The notes below the pieces were generated by a model, which was given only the letters and a program-made list of their open reading frames with translations, had not been told where the DNA came from and made no database searches. Positions 6,495 through 18,789 of a DNA stretch of 22,692 nt are shown here, piece after piece. The stretch spans positions 1-22,692 of the forward strand of contig CAIPTQ010000225.1 of the NCBI GenBank assembly GCA_903868035.1, read 5' to 3'. How positions within the stretch are numbered: the first letter of the stretch is position 1; each line of letters starts with the position of its first letter. The stretch is from an uncultured Phycisphaerales bacterium. GTDB taxonomy: Bacteria > Planctomycetota > Phycisphaerae > WQYP01. The position numbers and the translations under genes are program-made.

Positions 6495-7694
6495 ATGCGT
6501 CGAATCATCATCAAAGAAGCCCGTCCCGGAATGGTGGCCGCGCGGACGCTTGCCGCGGTCACCCCAAAAGGGGAGACCGCGGTGATCGCCGGCACCGGAG
6601 AGCCGCTGACGATCGCGCATCTGGCGCGCTGCCATGAGGCGGGCTTGTACGACTTGTGGGTGACGGATCCGGGCCTGGAATTTTTCGACGAGTTATGTTC
6701 GCAGCCGACGGCGGCACAGGTGCGGCTGGCCGACGCCCTGCGCGACTCGTTCCTGCGGCTGTCGGGATGCGTCTGCCGGAGCCTGCTGACACGCTACGAT
6801 CTGGTGCTGGAGGAAGTTCTCCGCGAGCTGCTGCGGACGGCGCCGGCCGTGCCGTGCTTTAAGGCCCTGACGGAGGATGAGGCGCTGCTGGCGCATGCGT
6901 GCGACGTGACGGCGGTCTCCATTTTGCTGGGCGTGCAGTTGGAAGGGTATCTGGTGGAGCAGCGCCGGCGGCTGCACTGCAAGCAGGCGCGGGACGTGGT
7001 GAACCTGGCGCTGGGTGCGCTGTATCACGACGTGGGCGAGCTGCTGCTGCCGCCGCAGCAGCGGGAATCGCGGCGGAGCTTCCTGGAAACCGACGCCTGG
7101 AAACAGCACACCGAAGAGGGCTACGCGCTGGTGCGCGGACGCATCGACCCGTCGGCGGCGGGCATTGTGCTCCACCATCACCAGCGCTTCGACGGCACGG
7201 GCTTCGCGGGCCTGCCGGCGGGCGCGGCCCAATTTGCCGATCCGGGCCATCGGGTGCTCAAGGGGGAGGCGATCCATGTGTACGCGCGGATCGTCATGGC
7301 GGCGGATGTATTCTGCCAGACGCTGTTTGCCGGGGCGCGCCTGCCCCAGCCGATGGTGAAGACCCTCTGGCAGATTCAGCAGATGCCGGCGCGGCTGGCG
7401 TTTGATCCCACGGTGCTCCAATGCCTGCTGGGGATGTTTGTGCCGTTCGTCGAGGGGACGGTGGTGGCGCTGAACGACCAGCGGCAGGCGCTGGTGACGC
7501 ATGTCGAGGGACCGTGCCCGTGCTATCCGGAAGTGTACATCCTGCGGGGGGAGGCGTCCGAGGCGTCCGAGGCGTCCGGCGCGACTATCATCCCGCTGGC
7601 GGAACGGGGGGATCTGCGGATTGCGGCCGTTGACGGGGCGGTGGTGGAGCCGTACCTGTACGGCGCGCGGCGGACGGCGCCGCTGGCGGCATAA
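6495..7694 (+). CDS. HD-GYP-like domain protein, GYP motif degenerate
   Basis: A 399-aa soluble protein. The N-terminal segment (1-60, with ARPGMVAARTL and AGLYDLWV) resembles the domain preceding many HD-GYP modules. The metal site looks largely present: His134 in LLAHACDV, His178-Asp179 in LYHDVGELLLPP, His205, and His228-His229 followed by QRFDGTGF. True HD-GYP c-di-GMP phosphodiesterases have HDIGK and HHExxDGxGYP. Here Lys becomes Glu, HHE becomes HHQ, and GYP becomes GFA, so activity is uncertain and a sensor or scaffold role is possible. A C-terminal beta-rich part (about 310-395) follows, with VPFVEGTVVALNDQRQALV. EAS is repeated three times near residues 353-361. The ATG has an AGGTG about 8 nt upstream. 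The position after fliM hints at motility control. Confidence 0.78.
   Translation: MRRIIIKEARPGMVAARTLAAVTPKGETAVIAGTGEPLTIAHLARCHEAGLYDLWVTDPGLEFFDELCSQPTAAQVRLADALRDSFLRLSGCVCRSLLTRYDLVLEEVLRELLRTAPAVPCFKALTEDEALLAHACDVTAVSILLGVQLEGYLVEQRRRLHCKQARDVVNLALGALYHDVGELLLPPQQRESRRSFLETDAWKQHTEEGYALVRGRIDPSAAGIVLHHHQRFDGTGFAGLPAGAAQFADPGHRVLKGEAIHVYARIVMAADVFCQTLFAGARLPQPMVKTLWQIQQMPARLAFDPTVLQCLLGMFVPFVEGTVVALNDQRQALVTHVEGPCPCYPEVYILRGEASEASEASGATIIPLAERGDLRIAAVDGAVVEPYLYGARRTAPLAA
7551..7577 (+). repeat. In-frame 9-bp tandem repeat (GAGGCGTCC x3) in the HD-GYP gene
   Basis: Three perfect 9-bp copies encode EASEASEAS in a loop between C-terminal strands. Slippage here would change copy number without a frameshift. 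Confidence 0.9.
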
Positions 7695-7736
7695 GGATGG
7701 GGCCATGATTCCCTGGCCAGCGTGCGAACGGCGAGC

Positions 7737-7773
7737 AAAAATACCACCGGCCTGGCGGAGGGCCAGGCCGGTG
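7737..7773 (-). terminator. Rho-independent terminator of the prepilin gene
   Basis: A perfect 12-bp inverted repeat (CACCGGCCTGGC at 7745-7756 and its complement at 7762-7773, loop of five) is followed on the minus strand by TATTTTT. It lies 17 nt after the prepilin stop in the gap convergent with the HD-GYP gene. The plus-strand reading lacks a T-run. Confidence 0.85.
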
Positions 7774-7790
7774 CAATGGCATTTCAGGCT

Positions 7791-8618
7791 TCAGCCGCCA
7801 GTGGCTTGCTTGCGAAAGTCGGTGATCGACGGGGCGATCGATTGCCAGATCGAGACGCTCGACTGGTTGCTGCCCGTGATTTCGTTGGGATTTGCCTGCA
7901 GCCATTTGCCGGCGACGGAGCTCTTGATGGCATCCACGTGCCCGTCGGTAAAGGCCAGGTTCCACGTGCCGATGGTGGCGCTGTTCCGATGGGCGATATT
8001 GTCGTAATGATCGAAGAGATCGTTGAGGATGAAATTGTTCTTGGGAATCCTGCTGAATTTATGCTCGGTCACCACGCAATTGCCGCCGACCTGGTTGACC
8101 GACATATCCGGGAGATACACATTCAGGTCATATTGGTAGCCCATGTGCAGATTGCCGTTGGTGGCGGCGGTGGAAGTGAACCAGTTGGCGCCATTGGCCG
8201 TGGGATCCCACTTGAAATTCGCGTCGGTCTGCGCCTGACAGAAAAAGATACGGGGATCGGAAATCTGGCCCGAGCTAATGCCGGCGACGGAACTGCCCGG
8301 GGGAGCGTACAGCAAAGCCATCGAATACACGGGATTCCACGGAGGCGCGGTCGCTCCGGAGAGGAACCACGCCATGTAAGGATAATAGTGCGACGTGGCC
8401 ACATCGTCGCGAAACGGCGTGGGGATGTGGTCCTGCCACTCGCTGGCGTACATGCTCGTGCCAATGGCCATCTGCTTGAGATTCGCGGCGCAAGCCGTGA
8501 TCTGGGCGCGGAATTTCGCCTTGCCCAGCGAGGGCAGGAGAATGGCAATGAGCAGGGCTATGATGGCCACCACCACCAACAGTTCAATGAGCGTGAACCC
8601 CAGCGTTCGCTTTTTCAT
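7791..8618 (-). CDS. Prepilin-type N-terminal cleavage/methylation protein (pseudopilin-like)
   Basis: A 275-aa protein with a class III leader: MKKRTLG, then [20 protein letters not shown]. Prepilin peptidase would cut after Gly7 and methylate Phe8; Glu12 is the conserved glutamate. The hydrophobic helix (8-30) anchors the protein in the inner membrane. The rest is a globular exported domain ending in a FTDGHVDAI motif, as in the large PVC-specific group of such proteins (DUF1559-like). These are thought to be secreted or surface pseudopilins, but individual functions are unknown. GGATG lies about 9 nt before the ATG. It is monocistronic, with a candidate promoter about 75-105 nt upstream and a strong terminator. 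No secretion ATPase or other pilin gene is near, so it is probably one of many paralogues. Confidence 0.88.
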   Translation of the reverse strand: MKKRTLGFTLIELLVVVAIIALLIAILLPSLGKAKFRAQITACAANLKQMAIGTSMYASEWQDHIPTPFRDDVATSHYYPYMAWFLSGATAPPWNPVYSMALLYAPPGSSVAGISSGQISDPRIFFCQAQTDANFKWDPTANGANWFTSTAATNGNLHMGYQYDLNVYLPDMSVNQVGGNCVVTEHKFSRIPKNNFILNDLFDHYDNIAHRNSATIGTWNLAFTDGHVDAIKSSVAGKWLQANPNEITGSNQSSVSIWQSIAPSITDFRKQATGG

Positions 8619-8660
8619 ACTGCATCCAAAAAATTAAAAAGACCAGCGGCAAGTGAAATG

Positions 8661-8678
8661 AGTGGCGGAGCCGCCATT
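8661..8678. repeat. Hairpin AGTGGCGG-AG-CCGCCATT in the prepilin leader
   Basis: An 8-bp inverted repeat with one G-T wobble lies between the candidate prepilin promoter and the start codon. Its flank (GGCAGG on the minus strand) and its CTCCGCC core resemble the hairpin repeats at 6246 and 8795, so it may be a divergent relative. Confidence 0.5.
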
Positions 8679-8693
8679 CCTGCCACACGCTGT

Positions 8694-8722
8694 AGGATAG
8701 CACTAAAAACATCCGAAAACAA
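8694..8722 (-). promoter_or_regulatory. Candidate sigma70-type promoter of the prepilin gene
   Basis: On the minus strand TTGTTT (8722-8717) and TATCCT (8699-8694) are 17 nt apart, within an AT-richer stretch. The predicted start near 8687 gives a leader of about 70 nt containing the 8661-8678 hairpin. Confidence 0.38.
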
Positions 8723-8794
8723 ACGTCTTTTTAGCCAGTTTACGAGATATTCATGAAAGTTAATTAGACAATGTCACATCCAGCCAGACAATAG

Positions 8795-8895
8795 GTAGCA
8801 GGCATCGCTCCGCGTGCCGTGGCGTGGGTAGTAGCAGGCATCGCTCCGCGTGCCGTGGCGTGGGTAGTAGCAGGCATCGCTCCGCGTGCCGTGGG
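8795..8895. repeat. Three tandem copies of a 36-bp hairpin repeat
   Basis: Copies begin at 8795, 8831 and 8867 and are almost identical over GTAGCAGGCATCGCTCCGCG and the following TGCCGTGG. Each forms an imperfect stem GGCA(T)CGC-TCC-GCGTGCC. The layout (GTAGCAGGCA, TCC loop, TGCCGT) is the same as in the 32-bp repeats at 6246-6309, but the inner stem bases differ. The array lies between the prepilin promoter region and the rpoC terminator. Confidence 0.88.
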
Positions 8896-8908
8896 GTGGA
8901 CAAGGCAC

Positions 8909-8946
8909 AAAAAAAGGGCGGACTTCCGCGAAGAAAGTCCGCCCTT
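8909..8946 (-). terminator. Strong rho-independent terminator of the rpoB-rpoC unit
   Basis: On the minus strand a perfect 12-bp stem (AAGGGCGGACTT, arms 8935-8946 and 8914-8925, 9-nt loop) runs into seven T (8915-8909). It lies 53 nt after the rpoC stop. Confidence 0.93.
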
Positions 8947-8999
8947 GCGGGGGCTAAGTAATTATGCCATGGGCGGCAATGCGCCGGCATTCATAAAGG

Positions 9000-13364
<4,365 letters not shown>

Positions 13365-13448
13365 GAGCGGTTGCTCCTTATTTTCGACCAGCCCATCAGG
13401 CTAATCGAGCGTTTCTAAAAAAAGCCAACTCCTGCCGAGGGCAGAACC

Positions 13449-13700
13449 TTATCCAGGCATTACTGGGACCAGTAGAATATTTTCATGTTCGTTGTCTTGA
13501 ATATCCTGTTCTGTTTCGCTGAGGGCATCGTAGTAATCGTAACTCCTGGGGCGATCACTGGTTGGCTGCACAATCACATACCACCAATCGTCATCCTGGC
13601 GAATGCCTTCGGGAAGAACTCTGAGCTTGTAATCCCGGGGTTGATGGGGCTCCAGATACCGTTCCACAATTTTGATTACTTGCTGTGGATTATTAATCAT
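13449..13700 (-). CDS. Small partner protein of the HEPN gene (unknown family)
   Basis: An 83-aa acidic protein with no recognised domain. Visible features are a helical start (MINNPQQVIKIVERYL), then YKLRVLPEGIRQDDDWWYVIV (two strands around a WWY motif), PTSDRPRSYDYYDALSETEQ, a second helix (EQDIQDNE), and a last strand NILLVPVMP. There is no transmembrane segment, no MNT nucleotidyltransferase motif and no obvious DNA-binding helix. I chose the ATG at 13700 because its ATGA overlaps the HEPN stop and GCGGAG lies 7 nt upstream; an upstream in-frame start at 13715 has no such support. Translational coupling suggests an equimolar partner of the HEPN protein. I have an unverified memory of similar pairs elsewhere. 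An antitoxin role is conceivable but unproven. The stretch has about 50% G+C, below rpoB and rpoC. Confidence 0.7.
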   Translation of the reverse strand: MINNPQQVIKIVERYLEPHQPRDYKLRVLPEGIRQDDDWWYVIVQPTSDRPRSYDYYDALSETEQDIQDNEHENILLVPVMPG

Positions 13701-14074
13701 AAATCTACTCCGCAAGATTTTAGCACGAAGGCGGCGTCACGCAGTGAACGAAGTCCGATTTCCTTGCTTGTGTCGACGCTGACCTTGTAATCCGCGTCCA
13801 ACCGCGCCTTGTATAAGCGCCTAACCGCGGTCTGAAGTTCACGTCTTCCTTTCGGGTAATATTCCGTTAAAAACCTGCCGATTAACGAGGGCACATCCCG
13901 ATGATGCGGAGTTTCAAATTGGGGAGGGAAAGGCGCCTTCCCTCTCAATTTGAGCGTCAGGGCCGAAAAGGCGGCGTAATACGCGCGACTTGCGTTGCTG
14001 CGAAATCGCCCCGTACGCCACAACTCACCAGCGGCGCGAAAGGCGTCTTGACTGACCTCTTCCCATTTCGGCAT
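13697..14074 (-). CDS. HEPN-domain protein between rpoB and rpoC
   Basis: A 125-aa helical protein with the HEPN/UPF0332-like signature: FRSNASRAYYAAFSAL (24-39) and YKARLDADYKV (88-98) around a variable loop with His57-His58-Arg59. HEPN proteins are often toxins or RNases in two-gene modules, or helper domains in defence systems. The RX4-6H catalytic motif of RNase HEPN toxins is not visible, so it may be non-catalytic or use another site. It starts 41 nt after the rpoB stop with a clear Shine-Dalgarno (AAGGAG, 9-nt spacing), so it can be translated independently within the rpoBC transcript. It overlaps the 83-aa gene by ATGA. Lower G+C than its hosts suggests insertion. The HEPN assignment is fairly sure; the function is not. 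Confidence 0.78.
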   Translation of the reverse strand: MPKWEEVSQDAFRAAGELWRTGRFRSNASRAYYAAFSALTLKLRGKAPFPPQFETPHHRDVPSLIGRFLTEYYPKGRRELQTAVRRLYKARLDADYKVSVDTSKEIGLRSLRDAAFVLKSCGVDL

Positions 14075-14115
14075 GGTTGACTACTCCTTGATTTACTTGA
14101 GGCAATGCCTTTCTG

Positions 14116-17100
14116 CTAAACCGCCTTCTTCTTTTCCAGCGTGATGTTCAGGCCCAGGCCGCGAATCTCGTTGCACAGCACGTCGAACGACACCGGCGTC
14201 CCGGCTTCCAGGATGTTGGTGCCCTTGACCATGCTCTCGTAAATCTTCGTCCGGCCTTCCACATCGTCCGACTTGACGGTCAGCAGTTCCTGCAGGACGT
14301 AGGCCGCGCCGTACGCCTCCAGGCCCCACACTTCCATTTCGCCGAACCGCTGGCCGCCCGTACGGGCCTTGCCGCCCAGGGGTTGCTGGGTGATCAGGCT
14401 GTACGGCCCCGTCGAGCGGGCGTGAATCTTGTCATCCACCAGGTGGTGGAGCTTGAGCATGTACAGATAGCCCACGGTGGTTTTCTGCTCGAACGGCTCG
14501 CCGGTGCGACCGTCGAAAAGCTGCACTTTGAACGACGGCGGCATGTCCACGTAGATTTCGTCCGCCGGCGGAGTAACCTTCTTTTCCTCGAGGTCTTTCT
14601 TGCGGGCCTTGACAAACTTGTTCGCCTCGTCCACGGCCGCCTGGATTTCACCCTCGTTGGCCCCGTCGAACACCGGCGTCACCGCCTGGAATCCCAGGAT
14701 CGCCGCCGCCCAGCCCAGGTGCGTCTCCAAGATCTGCCCGACGTTCATGCGCGACGGCACGCCCAGCGGGTTGAGCAGGATGTCCACCGCGGTGCCGTCA
14801 TCCAGGAACGGCATGTCCTCTTCGGGCACGATGCGGGCGATGACGCCCTTGTTGCCGTGGCGGCCGGCCATCTTGTCGCCCACCGAAAGCTGCCGCTTGG
14901 TGGCCAGGTAGACCTTGACCATTTCGAGCACGCCGGAGGGCAGCTCGTCGCCGCGTTTCATGTGCTCCATTTTGCGTTCGCGCTCCTCGAAGATCGCCTT
15001 GATGCGGGCGTCGTAGCGCCGCCAGGTGCCTTCGGCCTGCTTGCGCGATTCCTCGTTGCCCTTGACCCAGCTCATCTGGAAATTCTGAATCTGTTCCAGG
15101 ATGACCTCGTCCAGGTCGCTCTTGCCGACCTTCTGGCGCGTCGAGGGGTCCACCATCGTCTGGCCCGTGACGTCGTTGATTTCGTCGGCCATGGTCTTGA
15201 AGAGCGTGACGGCGCGGTGGTTCATCTCCTCGCCGTACTTCTTCATGTCCTTCTGCAACTGCTTCTTCTGGTCGTCGGTCATGTGCATCCGGCGGCTGAA
15301 CCGCGAGGCCCCGATGACCACGCCTTCCGTGCCGGCTGGCACTTCCAGCGAATCGTTCTTCACGTCCTCGCCGGCGCGGCCGAAGATCGCGTGCAGCAGC
15401 TTCTCTTCCGGCGACAGCTCGGTCTTGCTCTTGGGGGCCACCTTGCCCACCAGGATGTCGCCCGGCCCGACGCGCGTCCCGATGCGGACGATGCCCACGT
15501 CATCCAGGTTCTTGAGCGCCTTTTCCGAGACGTTGGGGATGTCGCGGGTGAATTCCTCGCGGCCCAGCTTGGTCTCGCGAATCTCGATGTAGAATTCCTC
15601 GATGTGGATCGACGTGAACGTGTCCTTCTTCACCAGCCTCTCGCTGATGACGATGGCGTCCTCGAAGTTGTAGCCGTCATAGGTCATGAACGCGACCAGC
15701 ACGTTCTTGCCCAACGCCAGTTCGCCGTTCTTGCACGCCGGGCCGTCGGCGATGATCTGCCCCTTCTTGATCCGCTGGCCCATCGTCACCAGGGGCTTTT
15801 GCGTCAGGCACGTCTTGTCGTTGAGCCCCGCGTTCTTCCGCAGCACGTATTCGTCGGAGTTGTCGATCACGATCCGCTTGGCGTCGGCGAACGTCACCAC
15901 GCCCGAACGCTCCGCCTTGATCACCATGCCCGAGTTCGTCGGCACGTGCTTTTCCATGCCGGTACCCACGACCGCGGCTTCCGTGATCAGCAGCGGCACC
16001 GCCTGGCGTTGCATGTTTGATCCCATCAGGGCGCGGTTGGCGTCATCGTGTTCCAGGAACGGGATGAGCGCCGCGGAGATCGCGACCGTCTGCTTGGGCG
16101 AGATATCCACATATTGGACGTCCGCCCCCTTGATCTGGTTGAGTTCGCCGTTGACGCGCGCCAGCACCATGTCCTGCTTGACCTTGCTGGTCTCCGGATT
16201 CACCACCTCGGGCGGGGCGACGACCGACTTCATTTCCTCGTCGGCGCGCAGGTACTTCGAGCCGCCATTGACCTTGCCGCCATCCACCACACGGTACGGG
16301 GTGATCAGGAAGCCGTAGTCGTCAATGCCCGCATAAATTGACAGCGACGCGATCAGGCCGATGTTCGTGCCTTCCGGCGTTTCAATCGGGCAGATGCGGC
16401 CATAGTGGGAGATGTGTACGTCGCGCACTTCAAAGCCGGCACGCTTGCGGTTCAAGCCGCCCGGTCCCAGTGCCGACAGGCGCCGTTCGTGCGTAAGCTG
16501 CGACAGCGGATTGGTCTGGTCCACCACCTGCGAGAGCTCGCTGCGCCCAAAGAAGAACTCGATCGAGCTGCTGATCGACTTGGAGTTCACCAACTCGACA
16601 ATCTTGGTCAGTTCGTTGGGGTCCTTGAGGCTCATGCGCTCCTGCACCGTCCGGCGCAGCTTCAGGAAGCCCTTGCGGAGTTCCTCGGCGGCCAGTTCGT
16701 CGATGGTGCGCAGGCGGCGGTTGCCCAGGTGGTCGATGTCGTCGATATACCCCTTGCCCGCCCGCAGGTCCATCACGTACTTCAGCGACCCCAGGATGTC
16801 CTCGGCCCGCAGCGTCATCACATCCTCCGGCACGTTCTGCTCGAACTTGCGGTTGATGCGGAAACGCCCCACCTTGCCCAGCCGATACCGGTTGGCGTCA
16901 AAGAACTTCTCGGCAAACAGCGTCTTGGCCTTCTCAAAGTGCGGCGGATTGCCCGGACGCAGCCGGCCGTAAATCTTCAGCAGGGCCTGCTCGTAGTTGA
17001 CGCAGCCGTCCTCCTGAATCGTGTTCAGGATGATCGGGTCGTTCACCCGTTCGATGATCTCGATCTTCTTGATCGAGGACGCCTGGATTTTCGCCACCGC

Positions 17101-17865
17101 GTCGCCGATCTGGCACGCCGACTTGACGATCTCCTCGCCCGTCTCGGTGTCCACCACCGCCCCCACGGCATAATACTCGGGCTTGAGCTGCCCCACCGGC
17201 ACCATCTTGCATTCATAAAACGACCGCAGCAGCGCCTCGTTGGTCGAGTATTTCTCGTCCATCGCCCGTAGGAACGTCGTCGCGGGTATCTTGGCCGACT
17301 GGTCGATCCGCACCGCCAGCACGTCCTTCTTGGTCACGTTGATCTCGATCCAGCTTCCGCGTTCCGGAATCACGCGCGTCGCGTGCAGCGGCCGGTCGCC
17401 TTCCTGCGAGTCAATCACGAAGTCCACGCCGGGCGAGCGGTGAAGCTGCGACACGATGACCCGCTCGGCGCCGTTGATGATGAACTCGCCGCCGCCGGTC
17501 ATGATCGGTATTTCGCCCAGGTAGATGGCTTCTTCCAGCAACTCCCCCGCCTTGTCCTTGCGCGACAGCCGCACGCGCACGCGGAACGGCATGCCGAAGG
17601 TCAGCCGCAGCGCCCGGCATTCATCCTGGGTGTACCGCGGCTTGCCCAAGTCGTAGCTCAGGTACTCCAGTTTCATGTTCCCGTCATACGACTCGATCGG
17701 GAAAACTTCGCGGAGCAGCGCTTCGAGGCCCTCGGCCTTGCGTTTCTCCGCCGGAATATCCGACTGCAAGAAACGCTTGTATGCCGCCGTCTGAACCTCG
17801 ATCAGATTCGGAATCGGAAGCGCATCGCCACGTTTCGAATAATCACGCACCTGCGTTACACGCAT
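14116..17865 (-). CDS. rpoB: DNA-directed RNA polymerase subunit beta
   Basis: Second catalytic subunit of RNA polymerase, 1249 aa, complete. It begins [20 protein letters not shown] and has [18 protein letters not shown] in the lobe. The rifampicin pocket reads [20 protein letters not shown], then [20 protein letters not shown]. The positions equivalent to E. coli Gln513, Asp516, His526 and Ser531 are unchanged, while Phe514 and Met515 are both Val. [34 protein letters not shown] and the C-terminal clamp [18 protein letters not shown] are all present. GAGGTG lies about 6 nt before the ATG. It is the first gene of its unit and divergent from a MarR gene; rplJ/rplL, which usually precede it, are absent. 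Transcription continues through the HEPN pair to rpoC with no terminator seen in between. Confidence 0.98.
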   Translation of the reverse strand: MRVTQVRDYSKRGDALPIPNLIEVQTAAYKRFLQSDIPAEKRKAEGLEALLREVFPIESYDGNMKLEYLSYDLGKPRYTQDECRALRLTFGMPFRVRVRLSRKDKAGELLEEAIYLGEIPIMTGGGEFIINGAERVIVSQLHRSPGVDFVIDSQEGDRPLHATRVIPERGSWIEINVTKKDVLAVRIDQSAKIPATTFLRAMDEKYSTNEALLRSFYECKMVPVGQLKPEYYAVGAVVDTETGEEIVKSACQIGDAVAKIQASSIKKIEIIERVNDPIILNTIQEDGCVNYEQALLKIYGRLRPGNPPHFEKAKTLFAEKFFDANRYRLGKVGRFRINRKFEQNVPEDVMTLRAEDILGSLKYVMDLRAGKGYIDDIDHLGNRRLRTIDELAAEELRKGFLKLRRTVQERMSLKDPNELTKIVELVNSKSISSSIEFFFGRSELSQVVDQTNPLSQLTHERRLSALGPGGLNRKRAGFEVRDVHISHYGRICPIETPEGTNIGLIASLSIYAGIDDYGFLITPYRVVDGGKVNGGSKYLRADEEMKSVVAPPEVVNPETSKVKQDMVLARVNGELNQIKGADVQYVDISPKQTVAISAALIPFLEHDDANRALMGSNMQRQAVPLLITEAAVVGTGMEKHVPTNSGMVIKAERSGVVTFADAKRIVIDNSDEYVLRKNAGLNDKTCLTQKPLVTMGQRIKKGQIIADGPACKNGELALGKNVLVAFMTYDGYNFEDAIVISERLVKKDTFTSIHIEEFYIEIRETKLGREEFTRDIPNVSEKALKNLDDVGIVRIGTRVGPGDILVGKVAPKSKTELSPEEKLLHAIFGRAGEDVKNDSLEVPAGTEGVVIGASRFSRRMHMTDDQKKQLQKDMKKYGEEMNHRAVTLFKTMADEINDVTGQTMVDPSTRQKVGKSDLDEVILEQIQNFQMSWVKGNEESRKQAEGTWRRYDARIKAIFEERERKMEHMKRGDELPSGVLEMVKVYLATKRQLSVGDKMAGRHGNKGVIARIVPEEDMPFLDDGTAVDILLNPLGVPSRMNVGQILETHLGWAAAILGFQAVTPVFDGANEGEIQAAVDEANKFVKARKKDLEEKKVTPPADEIYVDMPPSFKVQLFDGRTGEPFEQKTTVGYLYMLKLHHLVDDKIHARSTGPYSLITQQPLGGKARTGGQRFGEMEVWGLEAYGAAYVLQELLTVKSDDVEGRTKIYESMVKGTNILEAGTPVSFDVLCNEIRGLGLNITLEKKKAV

Positions 17866-17998
17866 TATGACACCTCTACCTGGGAGCTGGATGGTTCGGG
17901 TTACACCGCCGCCGGGCTTCGATCGGGATCAAATTGTAAAAAAAGGACAAAATAATAGGAGGGCAAAAATGCTTGGCCAAAACATTTCATAGTCCAGC

Positions 17999-18027
17999 AA
18001 TATAATCGAGAGGTTTACGCAAAGCAA
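17999..18027 (-). promoter_or_regulatory. Candidate sigma70-type promoter of rpoB
   Basis: On the minus strand TTGCTT (18027-18022) and TATATT (18004-17999) have a 17-nt spacer. This predicts a start near 17992 and a leader of about 126 nt. A second possible -10, TACAAT (17938-17933), lacks a matching -35. Confidence 0.35.
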
Positions 18028-18130
18028 GTGCCGCAACCAAAAAATATTGCGGTAAGTTTTAGCCCATAAACCTTCACGCCATCCTATTGATAAATGGCTC
18101 CCGACTCCCGCTGCCGCTATCGCGAATATC

Positions 18131-18170
18131 TCGCCGGGCTGGCGACAAAAAGCTTGCTATCCATTATACT
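18131..18170 (+). promoter_or_regulatory. Candidate MarR promoter with overlapping inverted repeat
   Basis: GCGACA (18142-18147) and TATACT (18165-18170) are 17 nt apart, matching 4 and 5 of 6 consensus bases. The inverted repeat TCGCC-GGGCT-GGCGA (18131-18145) covers the -35 and is a possible autoregulatory operator. The predicted start falls at or within a base or two of the ATG at 18177, implying a leaderless message. Confidence 0.42.
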
Positions 18171-18176
18171 TCGATT

Positions 18177-18767
18177 ATGAAACCATTCGATGAGCCAATG
18201 ATGAGGACGCGCCCCACCACGCCGGCCAAGCTCTCGCCCGCCAACGCCGATTCCTGCGCCGCCCTGCTCCTGGACACCGCACCCCGCGTCATGCGGGCCG
18301 TGCGCATGGCCATTGCCGCGCTCGAAGCCCCCGCGCTCACCATCCCCCAGTTCCGCGCCCTCCATTTTGTGCAGGACCACATCGGCGCCAGTCTCTCGGC
18401 CACCGCCGAATTTCTCGGCCTGACCCTCCCTTCCACCTCCAAACTCGTCGATCAACTCGTCCGCCGCGGCATGCTTGTCCGCGACGACGCCTCCGAGGAC
18501 CGCCGCCGCATGAATCTGCGGATTACCGACAAGGGTGACGCGTTGCTCAAAAGCGCCCAGGCTTCCGTACGCCGCCATCTCGCCGGCATGCTCAACCGCC
18601 TGGGCGCCGCCGAACTGTCGGCCCTCCATGCGACACTCGGTCTGTTACAGGAAAGTTTCCCCTCCCACCGCGGCCCGGCGGCATCCGCCGACGGCCACAG
18701 TGTGGATTCCCTGCCGCGCGACCCGCGCACGCTGTTAAAATCGTCCGCCCGCATGGCGGCATCTTAA
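18177..18767 (+). CDS. MarR-family transcriptional regulator
   Basis: A 196-aa winged-helix regulator. After a variable N-terminus come the dimerisation helix (about 25-52), the DNA-binding helices LSATAEFLGLTLPSTSKLVD followed by QLVRRGMLVR (about 74-103), and the wing SEDRRRMNLRITDKGDALL with the DxR-type signature. C-terminal helices complete the dimer interface, and a low-conservation tail of about 35 residues follows. MarR proteins are usually repressors that release DNA on binding small aromatic ligands. The gene stands 22 nt before the adaptor gene, so it is most likely the local regulator of the export operon and of itself. The start at 18177 is supported by the promoter position but has no Shine-Dalgarno; Met codons 21 and 24 nt further on lack one too. 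Coding-strand third positions are C-rich. Confidence 0.88.
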   Translation: MKPFDEPMMRTRPTTPAKLSPANADSCAALLLDTAPRVMRAVRMAIAALEAPALTIPQFRALHFVQDHIGASLSATAEFLGLTLPSTSKLVDQLVRRGMLVRDDASEDRRRMNLRITDKGDALLKSAQASVRRHLAGMLNRLGAAELSALHATLGLLQESFPSHRGPAASADGHSVDSLPRDPRTLLKSSARMAAS

Positions 18768-18789
18768 AAGGAACAGGTGAGGCACTCCT

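Larger units (their letters stand above)
17866..18176. other. Divergent rpoB/marR intergenic region
   Basis: No gene is supported in these 311 nt. The left part carries the rpoB leader with its Shine-Dalgarno. The middle (about 17930-18080) is AT-rich, with A-tracts, a perfect TATAAT on the plus strand at 18001-18006 lacking a good -35, and a small stem CCGCAA/TTGCGG (18031-18052). The right part holds the MarR promoter and a candidate operator. Confidence 0.6.

Noticed and set aside
8795..8895. Possible CRISPR array
   Set aside because: The units are directly contiguous 36-bp copies with no variable spacers, and no cas gene is present.
14383..16020. 545-codon plus-strand frame opposite rpoB
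   Set aside because: Arg/His/Leu-rich shadow of a clear rpoB; no motifs and no Shine-Dalgarno-supported start.
17866..18176. Replication origin or dif site in the AT-rich divergent region
   Set aside because: No DnaA-box cluster and no recognisable XerCD site were found, despite the skew change nearby.
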